Source of the DNA: Arthrobacter oryzae | GTDB taxonomy: Bacteria; Actinomycetota; Actinomycetes; Actinomycetales; Micrococcaceae | DNA: 64,000 nt | Assembly: GCF_030812315.1 (NCBI RefSeq) | Contig: NZ_JAUSSM010000011.1 | Span: 1-64,000 of the forward strand | Direction: 5' to 3' | Shown here: one piece after another, positions 28,264 through 36,591 of the stretch | How the letters are laid out: each line of letters starts with the position of its first letter | Position numbering within the stretch: the first letter of the stretch is position 1 | Position numbers and translations under genes: made by a program | The notes under the pieces: model-generated | Told to the model about the DNA's origin: nothing | The model's database searches: none | What the model saw: the letters and a program-made list of their open reading frames with translations, nothing else

Positions 28264-29616
28264 CTACGTCAGCGTCTGCTGCTTGGTCTCGGGGGAGAAG
28301 AACGCCATCCACAGCACCGACAGCAGGACCAGTCCGCCGGCCAGCGCGAAGGACGTCGCCAGGCCCAGCTGCGGCCACAGGACCGAGGCGAAGATCAACG
28401 GACCGAAGCCTGCCCCGAGCCGGGAGAACGTCGACGCCCAGCCGAAGCCCGTGCCGCGCAGGTCCGTGGGATACAGCTCGGAGACATAGGTGTACAGCAC
28501 GGGGATGGCGACCTGCACGATGAACCCGAACACCAGCAGCCAGAACACGGCGGCGGACGGGATGTCCACTACGAACGCCACAATCACCAGGGTCACCGCG
28601 GACAGCGGTCCGGTGATCGCCAGGATCCACTTGCGGCCCACGCGCTCGACCAGCACTGCTGCCACCACCACGCCGAGGAGGCCGACGGCGGCCATGGATG
28701 CGGTGGTGAGGAAGGCCTTGTAGTCCTGGAAGCCGGCGCCGATCAGGATCCTCGGCATCCACGTCAGGGACAGGTAGTAGACCAGCAGGATACTGAAGAA
28801 CAGGGACCAGGCGGCCGCCGTGATCTTCCAGTTGAACCGCCAGACGCGGACCAGCTGGAACCAGGCGCTGCCGGCGGAGAGGCGCGGCGCGTCCTGAGCG
28901 TCCGGGAGGCTGTAGGCGCGGGGCTCGGCACCCGTGGCCTTGACCAGGTCGTCAATGACTTTGGCCGCCTCGTCGCGGCGGCCCTTGCGGATGAGGAACA
29001 GCGGCGACTCCGGCACGCTGCGCCGCACCCAGAACACCAGCAGCGCCGGCAGCACCATCACCAGCATGGTCAGCCGCCAGTCGCCAAATACGGCCACCAG
29101 GCCCGCCGAAACGAAGCCGGCGAGGGCCGCACCCACGGGCCACCAGCCGTCCATCGCCGTGAGGACCTTGCCGCGCTGTTTCCGTGGCGTGAACTCACCC
29201 ACCAGGGCATAGTCCACCGGGATGCACCCGCCCAGCCCGAATCCGGCCATGAAGCGGAACACGCAGAACCAGACGAAGTCGGGGGAGAAGGCACCCAGGA
29301 CCGTGAACAGGGAGAAGATCAGCAGCGTGGCCGTGAAGGCCTTTTTGCGCCCGATCGTGTCCGCGATGGTGCCCCACACAAAGGCTCCGAGCGCCATGCC
29401 GATCAGGTTGGACGTCCCTACCCACGCAACTTCGCCGGGGGACAGCGCCCAGTGCGTGGACAGCAGCGGAATGAGGATCCCGTTCAGCGTCACGTCCCAC
29501 GCATCGAACATGAAGCCCAGGCCGCCGATCAGGAAGATCCGCCCCTGGACTTTCCATCGCCACGGCAGTTCCTGGACCACTTGTTCGCCGCTGGGCACAG
29601 TGGTGTAAGTATTCAT
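28264..29616 (-). CDS. MFS transporter, sugar-porter type
   Basis: 450 aa with 12 expected membrane segments. Family signs: FDAWDVTLNGILIPLL in helix 1 region, GRKKAFTATLL and RFMAGFGLGG in the first half, GRKWILAITG in the loop between helices 8 and 9, and YVSELYPTDLRGTGFGW near helix 10, which matches the sugar-porter/aromatic-acid symporter branch. Substrate unknown. AGGAGGCCGAG stands before the ATG. It separates purN from purH and reads away from purH. Confidence 0.88.
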   Translation of the reverse strand: MNTYTTVPSGEQVVQELPWRWKVQGRIFLIGGLGFMFDAWDVTLNGILIPLLSTHWALSPGEVAWVGTSNLIGMALGAFVWGTIADTIGRKKAFTATLLIFSLFTVLGAFSPDFVWFCVFRFMAGFGLGGCIPVDYALVGEFTPRKQRGKVLTAMDGWWPVGAALAGFVSAGLVAVFGDWRLTMLVMVLPALLVFWVRRSVPESPLFLIRKGRRDEAAKVIDDLVKATGAEPRAYSLPDAQDAPRLSAGSAWFQLVRVWRFNWKITAAAWSLFFSILLVYYLSLTWMPRILIGAGFQDYKAFLTTASMAAVGLLGVVVAAVLVERVGRKWILAITGPLSAVTLVIVAFVVDIPSAAVFWLLVFGFIVQVAIPVLYTYVSELYPTDLRGTGFGWASTFSRLGAGFGPLIFASVLWPQLGLATSFALAGGLVLLSVLWMAFFSPETKQQTLT

Positions 29617-29788
29617 CTCGGCCTCCTGTGAAAACTCTACGTTGCACGGCGGGGTCCGTGCGCAGGCCTGCGCACCCTGCGCAGCCTTCACACTCGGGCG
29701 CGCAGGAAGGGCATCCCGCGGGACGCGATAAACTGGCCACATCCCCACCCAACCGCGGCACCCACCGTGTCAAAAGACGGAGACCTTT

Positions 29789-31474
29789 GTGAGCTTTACG
29801 CAGCTAGACCGTGTTCCCATCCGCCGAGCCCTGATCTCGGTCTACGACAAGACCGGTCTGGAGGAGCTCGCCAAGGGCCTGCACGAAGCAGGCGTCAAGA
29901 TCGTTTCCACCGGCTCCACCGCCAAGAAGATCGCCGCCGCAGGCATCCCGGTGCAGGAAGTCGAGGAAGTCACAGGCTCCCCTGAGATGCTGGACGGCCG
30001 TGTCAAGACGCTCCACCCGCGCGTCCACGGCGGCATCCTGGCCGACCGCCGCGTCCCGGCCCACATGGAAACGCTGGCCGGCATGGAGATCGAGGCATTC
30101 GACCTCGTCGTCGTGAACCTGTACCCGTTCGTCGAGACCGTGAAGTCCGGTGCAGCGCAGGACGACGTCGTCGAGCAGATCGACATCGGAGGCCCCGCCA
30201 TGGTGCGCTCCGCAGCGAAGAACCACGCCGCCGTCACCATCGTGGTGGACCCCACGTTCTACGGCAACGTTGTCCGCGCCGCCGCCGAGGGCGGCTTCGA
30301 CCTGAAGACCCGCCAGCGCCTGGCTGCCAAGGCCTTCGCGCACACCGCCACCTACGACAACGCCGTGGCCACCTGGACCGCCAGCCAGTTCCTCGATGAG
30401 GACGGCGACGGCGTCATCGACTGGCCCGCCTACGCCGGCCTCGCGCTGGAACGCTCCGAGGTCCTCCGCTACGGCGAAAACCCGCACCAGCAGGCCGCAC
30501 TGTACGTCGACAAGGCCGCTCCCGCGGGCATCGCCCAGGCCGACCAGATCCACGGCAAGGCGATGAGCTACAACAACTTCGTTGACGCTGACGCCGCCCT
30601 CCGCGCAGCCTTCGACTTCGCCGAGCCCGCCGTGGCCATCATCAAGCACGCCAACCCCTGCGGCGTGGCCGTCGGATCCGCGGATGCTGCCGACCCCATC
30701 GCCGATGCCCACGCCAAGGCGCACGCCTGCGACCCTGTCTCCGCGTTCGGCGGCGTCATCGCGGCCAACCGCACGGTCACCGCCGGCATGGCCAGCACCG
30801 TGGCCGGAATCTTCACCGAAGTGGTCATCGCACCCGGTTTCGAGCCGGAAGCCGTGGAGATCCTCTCCAAGAAGAAGAACATCCGCCTCCTGTCCCTGCC
30901 GGAGGGCTATGGCCGCTACCCTGCTGAAATCCGCCAGGTCTCGGGCGGCGTGCTCGTCCAGATCTCCGACAAGGTGGACGCCGACGGCGACAACCCCGCC
31001 AACTGGACCCTCGCCGCCGGCGAAGCCGCTGACGCCGCCACGCTGGCCGACCTGGCGTTCGCCTGGACGGCCTGCCGCGCCGCCAAGTCCAACGCCATCC
31101 TGCTGGCTTCCGACGGTGCCGCCGTCGGCATCGGCATGGGCCAGGTCAACCGGCTCGACTCCTGCAAGCTGGCCGTCGAGCGCGCCAACACGCTGGGCGT
31201 GACGGTGAGCTCGGATGTGGAGGGTGCCGGCGGTGCCACTAACGTCGGGACGACAGCAACAGGCGCCAGCACCGCCCCGCAGCGTGCCCGCGGCGCCGTC
31301 GCTGCCTCCGATGCGTTCTTCCCGTTCGCCGACGGGCTGCAGATCCTGATCGACGCCGGCGTCCGCGCCGTGGTCCAGCCCGGCGGTTCCGTCCGGGATG
31401 ACGAGGTCATCGCCGCGGCCAACGCCGCGGGCATCACCATGTACTTCACGGGTGCGCGCCACTTCTTCCACTAG
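29789..31474 (+). CDS. purH: Bifunctional AICAR formyltransferase/IMP cyclohydrolase
   Basis: 561 aa, somewhat longer than the usual 520-530. N-terminal IMP cyclohydrolase (MGS-like) domain 1-200 with RRALISVYDKTGLEEL and the STGSTAKKI phosphate site; C-terminal AICAR transformylase domain with IHGKAMSYNNFVDADAA, the KHANPCG catalytic Lys-His region, and the final GGSVRDDEVIAAANAAGI. An Ala/Thr/Gly-rich insert near residues 470-500 (ATNVGTTATGASTAPQ) accounts for the extra length. GTG start after GGAGACCTTT. Last two steps of IMP synthesis. Confidence 0.96.
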   Translation: MSFTQLDRVPIRRALISVYDKTGLEELAKGLHEAGVKIVSTGSTAKKIAAAGIPVQEVEEVTGSPEMLDGRVKTLHPRVHGGILADRRVPAHMETLAGMEIEAFDLVVVNLYPFVETVKSGAAQDDVVEQIDIGGPAMVRSAAKNHAAVTIVVDPTFYGNVVRAAAEGGFDLKTRQRLAAKAFAHTATYDNAVATWTASQFLDEDGDGVIDWPAYAGLALERSEVLRYGENPHQQAALYVDKAAPAGIAQADQIHGKAMSYNNFVDADAALRAAFDFAEPAVAIIKHANPCGVAVGSADAADPIADAHAKAHACDPVSAFGGVIAANRTVTAGMASTVAGIFTEVVIAPGFEPEAVEILSKKKNIRLLSLPEGYGRYPAEIRQVSGGVLVQISDKVDADGDNPANWTLAAGEAADAATLADLAFAWTACRAAKSNAILLASDGAAVGIGMGQVNRLDSCKLAVERANTLGVTVSSDVEGAGGATNVGTTATGASTAPQRARGAVAASDAFFPFADGLQILIDAGVRAVVQPGGSVRDDEVIAAANAAGITMYFTGARHFFH

Positions 31475-31548
31475 TCCCCACCGCCTCCCTAACCTCGCTG
31501 CGCTCGGCTAGGGAACCCGGGCGGCGTGGGCCCAGCTGCCACCCACGT

Positions 31549-31592
31549 ACGACGGCGACCGAACCCGAAAAGGGGACGGTCGCCGTCGTCGT
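31549..31592 (+). terminator. purH terminator
   Basis: ACGACGGCGACCG, 15-base loop, CGGTCGCCGTCGT: a perfect 13-bp stem, then CGTTAATT. Between purH and a small convergent reading frame. Confidence 0.8.
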
Positions 31593-31596
31593 TAAT

Positions 31597-31734
31597 TCAG
31601 TTACTCTGTTCAGCCCCGGTGTCGGGGTTCGATTCCGGCAACCGGACCTCCCGGGGTTTCGCTTCGGCCATCCGTTCCGGCGTCCAGTAGGCGATGATCT
31701 CCTCCGGGGCCCGGCTGATGCTGCTGTGGCTCAC
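31597..31734 (-). CDS. Short peptide with a YWT-x-x-RM motif (tentative)
   Basis: 45 aa from a GTG at 31734, ending GAEQSN. It carries SSISRAPEEIIAYWTPERMAEAKPREVRLPES, in which YWTxxRMxxAxPxxV matches residues 54-67 of the protease encoded just upstream (YWTADRMRTAVPGDV). It starts 25 bp after the protease stop on the same strand. No good ribosome site is seen. It may be a real short protein or the remnant of a second protease pro-region. Confidence 0.4.
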   Translation of the reverse strand: MSHSSISRAPEEIIAYWTPERMAEAKPREVRLPESNPDTGAEQSN

Positions 31735-31759
31735 GCACTCATCGGCAGGCTCCGGGTTG

Positions 31760-32731
31760 TCAGTTCGCGGATGATGCACTTGAGTACGCCTGCTGGATGA
31801 CGGAGCCCCAGTACGGACCGTACATGACCTCGGACCGGCTGCCGTAGCCGTAGCTGTTGACCGAGTTCTGGTAGCCGCTGGAGCCGGTGCCGATGAACCA
31901 CGGACCGCCCGAGGAACCGCCGGTCATGTCGCACGGGATGCCCTGGGTCTGGTACTGCGGGCTGTACGGATCATTGCTTGCAGGCCCGGTGCAGCTCACC
32001 AGGGATGCGCCGTCGAACGGGGCGGCGGCGGGGTAACCGTAGGACTTGTAGGCCAGGCCGCGGGCAGCGTTGAACTGGACGCCCGATGCGCCCACGACGT
32101 CGGCCAGATTCTGGCCGTTGAGCTGGGAAACCACCGCGAATCCGGTGTCGTACTGCATGTCGCCGGCAGAGCTCCACTGGGTGGGCGTGTACAGGCCCTT
32201 GGCGGCCCACTTGCCGTACGGTGCGGCGCCGTCGAGGTACGCGGGGACGAAGATGAAGTTGGTGGCAAACGCGCCCGGTCCCTCATTGAGGCAGTGGCCG
32301 GCCGTGGACACGGTGTTCTTGTTGTTGGAAACCACAGAGTTGCCCGAGCAGACGTAGTTGCCGCCGCCCATGGTGAAGAAGACTTTGCCAATGTGGGACA
32401 CCGGATTCTCGTCGGTGTGCAGCGGCGTCTTGCCCTTGCCGGCCTTGCCCGCGATCTTGGTGCTGGAACCCTTTTCCACTGCTGCGGCGGACGAAGCGTT
32501 GCCGCGCTGGAGGGCCTTGCTGGCCAGCACATCGCCGGGAACCGCTGTGCGCATGCGGTCGGCTGTCCAGTAGCTGGCGACATTCGTGCTGTCCACCGGC
32601 TGGCTGGCAACCTGCCCGCCGTCCTGGGCTGATGCGGGTGAGGCCATGGCCCCGCCGGCTGCGCAGACCGCAAGCAGTGCCGCGGCCGAGAGGCTCAAAA
32701 GGCTGGTGGCCAGAGTCTTCGATTTCGTCAT
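31760..32731 (-). CDS. Secreted trypsin/V8-like serine protease
   Basis: 323 aa. Signal peptide to about residue 36 (AAALLAVCAAGGAMASPASAQ), a pro-region with the YWTADRM motif (54-60), then a chymotrypsin-fold domain from about 110. Catalytic residues are visible: His146 in VSTAGHC, Asp195 in DMQYDTGF, Ser274 in GGSSGGPW. Paired cysteines (C128/C147 and C247/C267) suit disulfides outside the cell. Likely an extracellular protease activated by pro-region removal. Divergent from icd. Confidence 0.88.
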   Translation of the reverse strand: MTKSKTLATSLLSLSAAALLAVCAAGGAMASPASAQDGGQVASQPVDSTNVASYWTADRMRTAVPGDVLASKALQRGNASSAAAVEKGSSTKIAGKAGKGKTPLHTDENPVSHIGKVFFTMGGGNYVCSGNSVVSNNKNTVSTAGHCLNEGPGAFATNFIFVPAYLDGAAPYGKWAAKGLYTPTQWSSAGDMQYDTGFAVVSQLNGQNLADVVGASGVQFNAARGLAYKSYGYPAAAPFDGASLVSCTGPASNDPYSPQYQTQGIPCDMTGGSSGGPWFIGTGSSGYQNSVNSYGYGSRSEVMYGPYWGSVIQQAYSSASSAN

Positions 32732-32818
32732 GGTTGTCCTAACCAGTCGTGATGCGGCGGCCTCAGATGGTGGCCGCCGTTAGTGGTGGAGATGAACCTA
32801 CCCAGCCATGACAAGTTT

Positions 32819-32854
32819 GTAAAGCAATACACGACTCTTGTATTGCAGATTTAC
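32819..32854. promoter_or_regulatory. Dyad-symmetric site between protease gene and icd
   Basis: GTAAA-GCAATACA, 7 bases (CGACTCT), TGTATTGC-AGA-TTTAC. The inner arms are 8 bp and perfect; the outer five-base arms also match, offset by three bases. In the 283-bp divergent gap, close to the protease start (88 bp). Looks like an operator for a dimeric regulator. Confidence 0.6.
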
Positions 32855-33014
32855 AGACGGGGCTACCGGGTCCTCTGTCGGCAGTAGGCGGGGTCATGCT
32901 ACGCGTCCCCATCGGCCCCGATGGGCGTCGACCCGCCCTACTCGGGTAAGTTAAGCATGTTGAAATAACGCCAGAGTTCCAGATGTATGTATACCTTCAG
33001 GAGACGCCCAAGCA

Positions 33015-35237
33015 ATGGCCAAGATTATCTATACCCACACTGACGAAGCGCCCATGCTGGCCACCTACTCGTTCTTGCCGATTGTCGAGGCCTACGCGTC
33101 GACTGCCGGTGTGGAAGTGGAGACCCGCGACATCTCCCTCTCTGGCCGCATCATCTCCGTGTTCGGTGACTACCTCACCGAAGAGCAGCGGATCAGCGAT
33201 GCCCTGGCCGAACTGGGCGACCTGGCGAAGAAGCCGGAAGCCAACATCATCAAGCTCCCCAACATCAGCGCGTCCATTCCGCAGCTGAAGGCGGCCATCG
33301 CCGAGCTCCAGGCCCAGGGCTACGACCTCCCGGACTACCCGGACAACCCCTCTTCCGACACCGAGACGGACATCCGCTCCCGCTACGACAAGATCAAGGG
33401 CTCGGCCGTCAACCCGGTCCTGCGCGAAGGCAACTCGGACCGCCGCGCGCCGCTGTCCGTGAAGAACTACGCCCGCCAGAACCCGCACTCCATGGGTGCA
33501 TGGAGCCCGGAGTCGAAGACCAACGTGGCCACCATGGGCGCCGAGGACTTCCGCTCCAACGAGAAGTCCGTGGTCATCGAAGCTGACGACACCCTCAAGA
33601 TCCAGCTCGTCAAGGAAGACGGCACCGTCAAGGTCCTGAAGCGCGGATTCCCCGTCCTGGCCGGCGAAGTGGTTGACGGCACCGTGATGCGCGCCGCTGC
33701 ACTGGATGAATTCCTGGCCGCCCAGGTTGCCCGTGCCAAGGAAGAGGGTGTGCTCTTCTCCGCCCACCTCAAGGCCACCATGATGAAGGTCTCCGACCCC
33801 ATCATCTTCGGCCACGTGGTCAAGGCCTACTTCGCCGAACTGTTCGACACCTACGGCGAGCAGCTCGCCGCCGCCGGCCTGAGCCCCAACAACGGCCTGG
33901 CATCCATCCTGGGCGGCCTCGAAGAGCTCCCCGAAGATGTCCGCGAAGGCGTACAGGCTGCCATCAAGAAGGGCCTGGAAGAAGGCCCCGCACTGGCGAT
34001 GGTGGACTCTGACAAGGGCATCACCAACCTGCACGTTCCCAGCGACGTCATCGTTGACGCTTCGATGCCCGCCATGATCCGGTCCTCCGGCCACATGTGG
34101 GGCGCGGACGGCAACGAAGCTGACACGCTCGCGGTCCTCCCGGACAGCAGCTACGCCGGCATCTACCAGGTTGTCATCGACGACTGCCGCGCCAACGGCG
34201 CCTTCGACCCGACCACCATGGGCACCGTCCCGAACGTGGGCCTCATGGCACAGGCCGCAGAGGAATACGGCAGCCACGACAAGACCTTCGAAATCCAGTC
34301 CGCCGGCACCGTCCAGCTCGTGGACAGCAAGGGTGCCGTGCTGATCGAACACCAGGTGGCACCGGGCGACATCTGGCGCGCCTGCCAGGCAAAGGACGTG
34401 CCGATCCGTGACTGGGTCAAGCTGGCCGTCACCCGCGCCCGTGCCTCCGAAACTCCGGCCGTGTTCTGGCTGGACGAGGAGCGCTCACACGACGCCAACC
34501 TGATCACCAAGGTCAAGGAATACCTCAAGGAACACGACACCGAGGGCCTCCAGATCGAAATCATGTCCCCGGTGAAGGCCACCGCCTTCACACTGGAGCG
34601 CATCCGCAAGGGCGAGGACACCATCTCGGTGACCGGCAACGTCCTCCGCGACTACCTCACGGACCTGTTCCCCATCCTGGAACTGGGCACCAGCGCCAAG
34701 ATGCTCTCTGTGGTCCCGCTGATCAACGGCGGCGGCCTCTTCGAAACCGGTGCAGGCGGGTCCGCCCCGAAGCACGTCCAGCAGCTGCTGAACGAAAACC
34801 ACCTGCGCTGGGACAGCCTGGGTGAGTTCCTGGCCCTCGCAGTCAGCTTCGAGCACCTTGCCACCACCACGGGAAACAAGCGTGCCCAGGTCCTCGCCGA
34901 CACCCTGGACCGCGCCACCGGCACGTTCCTGCTCGAGAACAAGTCCCCGCGCCGCAAGGTGGGGGAGCTGGACAACCGCGGAAGCCACTTCTACCTGACC
35001 AAGTACTGGGCCCAGGAACTGGCCAAGCAGACCGACGACGCCGAGCTGGCCGCCGATTTCGCCGCTGTCTCCGCAGCGCTGAGCTCCAACGAGGACACCA
35101 TCGTGGCCGAGCTCCTCGCAGTCCAGGGCTCCCCGGTGGACATCGGCGGTTACTACCACCCGGATGTAGCCAAGGTTGCCTCGGTGATGCGTCCGTCCGC
35201 GAAGTTCACTGAAGTGCTGTCGGGCCTGGCCAAGTAG
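33015..35237 (+). CDS. icd: NADP-dependent isocitrate dehydrogenase, monomeric type
   Basis: 740 aa, the length of the monomeric (Icd2/IDH-II) class rather than the 400-aa dimeric form. Converts isocitrate to 2-oxoglutarate with NADPH. Starts MAKIIYTHTDEAPMLATYSFLP; substrate region VREGNSDRRAP-like (LREGNSDRRAPLSVKNYARQ) and the metal/NADP regions near GAWSPESKTNVATM and GSHDKTFEI fit the family. AGGAG lies 12 bp upstream of the ATG. Cytosolic; monomeric enzymes are standard in actinobacteria such as Corynebacterium. Confidence 0.95.
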   Translation: MAKIIYTHTDEAPMLATYSFLPIVEAYASTAGVEVETRDISLSGRIISVFGDYLTEEQRISDALAELGDLAKKPEANIIKLPNISASIPQLKAAIAELQAQGYDLPDYPDNPSSDTETDIRSRYDKIKGSAVNPVLREGNSDRRAPLSVKNYARQNPHSMGAWSPESKTNVATMGAEDFRSNEKSVVIEADDTLKIQLVKEDGTVKVLKRGFPVLAGEVVDGTVMRAAALDEFLAAQVARAKEEGVLFSAHLKATMMKVSDPIIFGHVVKAYFAELFDTYGEQLAAAGLSPNNGLASILGGLEELPEDVREGVQAAIKKGLEEGPALAMVDSDKGITNLHVPSDVIVDASMPAMIRSSGHMWGADGNEADTLAVLPDSSYAGIYQVVIDDCRANGAFDPTTMGTVPNVGLMAQAAEEYGSHDKTFEIQSAGTVQLVDSKGAVLIEHQVAPGDIWRACQAKDVPIRDWVKLAVTRARASETPAVFWLDEERSHDANLITKVKEYLKEHDTEGLQIEIMSPVKATAFTLERIRKGEDTISVTGNVLRDYLTDLFPILELGTSAKMLSVVPLINGGGLFETGAGGSAPKHVQQLLNENHLRWDSLGEFLALAVSFEHLATTTGNKRAQVLADTLDRATGTFLLENKSPRRKVGELDNRGSHFYLTKYWAQELAKQTDDAELAADFAAVSAALSSNEDTIVAELLAVQGSPVDIGGYYHPDVAKVASVMRPSAKFTEVLSGLAK

Positions 35238-35262
35238 CCAGACCCGGAAAGCGCGAAAACGC

Positions 35263-35295
35263 CCTGCCTCCCATCTCGGGAGGCAGGACGTTTTT
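35263..35295. terminator. Bidirectional terminator between icd and the SRPBCC gene
   Basis: CCTGCCTCCC, short loop, GGGAGGCAGG, followed by ACGTTTTT on the plus strand and GCGTTTT on the minus strand. It serves both convergent genes. Confidence 0.88.
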
Positions 35296-35297
35296 CG

Positions 35298-35918
35298 TCA
35301 GCGCTGAACGTGCTTGCCGAACGGCGGTTCGGTTGCCATGTCTGGGTCCGTATTCACGGGCCGCTCCGTGGGCTCCGCGTCGTAGCCGACTTCCTCCTCG
35401 AGGGGAACCGCGGTGGTGGCTGCAAGCGGAACGCCGCTACCGGCGGCCGTGCCGCCGCTGACCTCGCTGTCGCTGACGCGTTCGCGCCAGGCGCCGGTCT
35501 CCACTTCGCGTTCCTCAATGAACTTCTTGAAACGCTTGAGGTCCGAGGCCACCTGGTGCGAATCAAGCCCGACGGCGGCTCCGACCTTCTCCACCGCGGA
35601 ATCCGGCTCCCACGCGAGTTCAACGCTCACCCTGGTTTCGGTCGGGTTGAGTGCTTCGAACCATACGGTCCCCGCATTGCGCGGCTCGTCCAGGCTTTCC
35701 CACGTGATGCGCTGGTCAGGCTGTTGAACGGTGATCCGGGCGTCATATTCCCGCTTGACGCCTGCGATGCTGGTTTTGAAGTGAACGGTGGTGTCGTCGA
35801 GTTGCCGGACCGAGTCCACACCGCTCATGAAGTGCGGAAAGTCCTCGAACTGGGTCCACTGGTTGTAGGCCTGGCTCAGCGGGACGTTCACATTAATGGA
35901 TTCCTGGACAGTTGCCAT
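35298..35918 (-). CDS. SRPBCC (polyketide cyclase/dehydrase-like) protein
   Basis: 206 aa. START/SRPBCC fold over residues 1-145: VQESINVNVPLSQAYNQWTQFEDFPHFMSGVDSV, then the strand series VHFKTSIAGVKREYDARIT and TRVSVELAWEP, and a C-terminal helix LKRFKKFIEEREVE. The last 55 residues are an acidic, Pro/Thr-rich tail. Such proteins bind hydrophobic ligands; the role is unknown. Cytosolic. Confidence 0.85.
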   Translation of the reverse strand: MATVQESINVNVPLSQAYNQWTQFEDFPHFMSGVDSVRQLDDTTVHFKTSIAGVKREYDARITVQQPDQRITWESLDEPRNAGTVWFEALNPTETRVSVELAWEPDSAVEKVGAAVGLDSHQVASDLKRFKKFIEEREVETGAWRERVSDSEVSGGTAAGSGVPLAATTAVPLEEEVGYDAEPTERPVNTDPDMATEPPFGKHVQR

Positions 35919-36075
35919 GCGTACATCACTCCTTCAGCTGGCGGGCCGCTGGCCCGCGGTTCTGATCTCGTTGCGGGCTTCGTGGGCCCGTTTAACCAAC
36001 CTAGCGATATTCAGGCCAAATAGTAAGTTTGCTGATGAACGTTCCTCTGGTCCGTTGTGGTCAAGCTGCGCCGGC

Positions 36076-36591
36076 TCAGTCGTCCTTGTCTTTGCCTTTT
36101 TCGCCCTTGCCCGGCCCGGAGCCTCCCTGGGCGGGCGCAGGAATCTGGACCTGTGACGGCGGCTCAGCAGCTTGGGAGGCCGCGGCAGCTGCGGCCGCCG
36201 CTTCTGCTGCAGCGGTTTCTGCGGCGGCCGCTTCTGCCGCCGCTGCAGCTTCGGCTTGAGCCTGCGCCGCTACCAAGTCGGCGCGGACTGCTTCGATTGC
36301 CTTCGTGATGCTCTGGTGGCGCTTGAAGGAAACGCCCCCGTCGGCCGCCGAGGCGTCAAGCTGCGCGACAAGCTCGTCCAAGGACTTCAGGGCTGCGACA
36401 GGATCATTGCCGGCAGCGGCCTCGGAAACATTCAGCACCTTGGCCTGCAGTTGTTGGGCGGCATCGTTTTGGAGGTCGGGGGCTGCGGCGCTGCAGCCGG
36501 CCAGGGTGACGGAAATCAGACCCGCCGCCAGAACAGTTCGCCAGCGGCTGACTGATGACCGGTCGGTGCGGGGCGTCGACGGTGAACTCAC
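36076..36591 (-). CDS. Predicted lipoprotein with an alanine-rich coiled coil
   Basis: 171 aa. Basic N-terminus, hydrophobic segment, then LAGC (Cys near 33). Helical part with LDELVAQLD, followed by an Ala/Glu/Gln run (residues about 100-140) that should be a coiled coil, and a Pro/Gly/Lys/Asp tail ending GKDKDD. Its ATG overlaps the stop of the kinase gene by 4 bp, so the two are cotranslated. It may be the outer partner of the kinase. Confidence 0.72.
   Translation of the reverse strand: MSSPSTPRTDRSSVSRWRTVLAAGLISVTLAGCSAAAPDLQNDAAQQLQAKVLNVSEAAAGNDPVAALKSLDELVAQLDASAADGGVSFKRHQSITKAIEAVRADLVAAQAQAEAAAAAEAAAAETAAAEAAAAAAAASQAAEPPSQVQIPAPAQGGSGPGKGEKGKDKDD

Noticed and set aside
29804..31471. 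Long minus-strand frames opposite purH, folD and glyA
   Set aside because: High-GC codon bias leaves the opposite strand open for long runs; the products are His/Asp/Gly/Val-rich without any domain.
31615..31650. tRNA T-loop-like GGTTCGATTCC
   Set aside because: The flanking bases do not form a 5-bp T stem, and no anticodon arm or acceptor stem fits.
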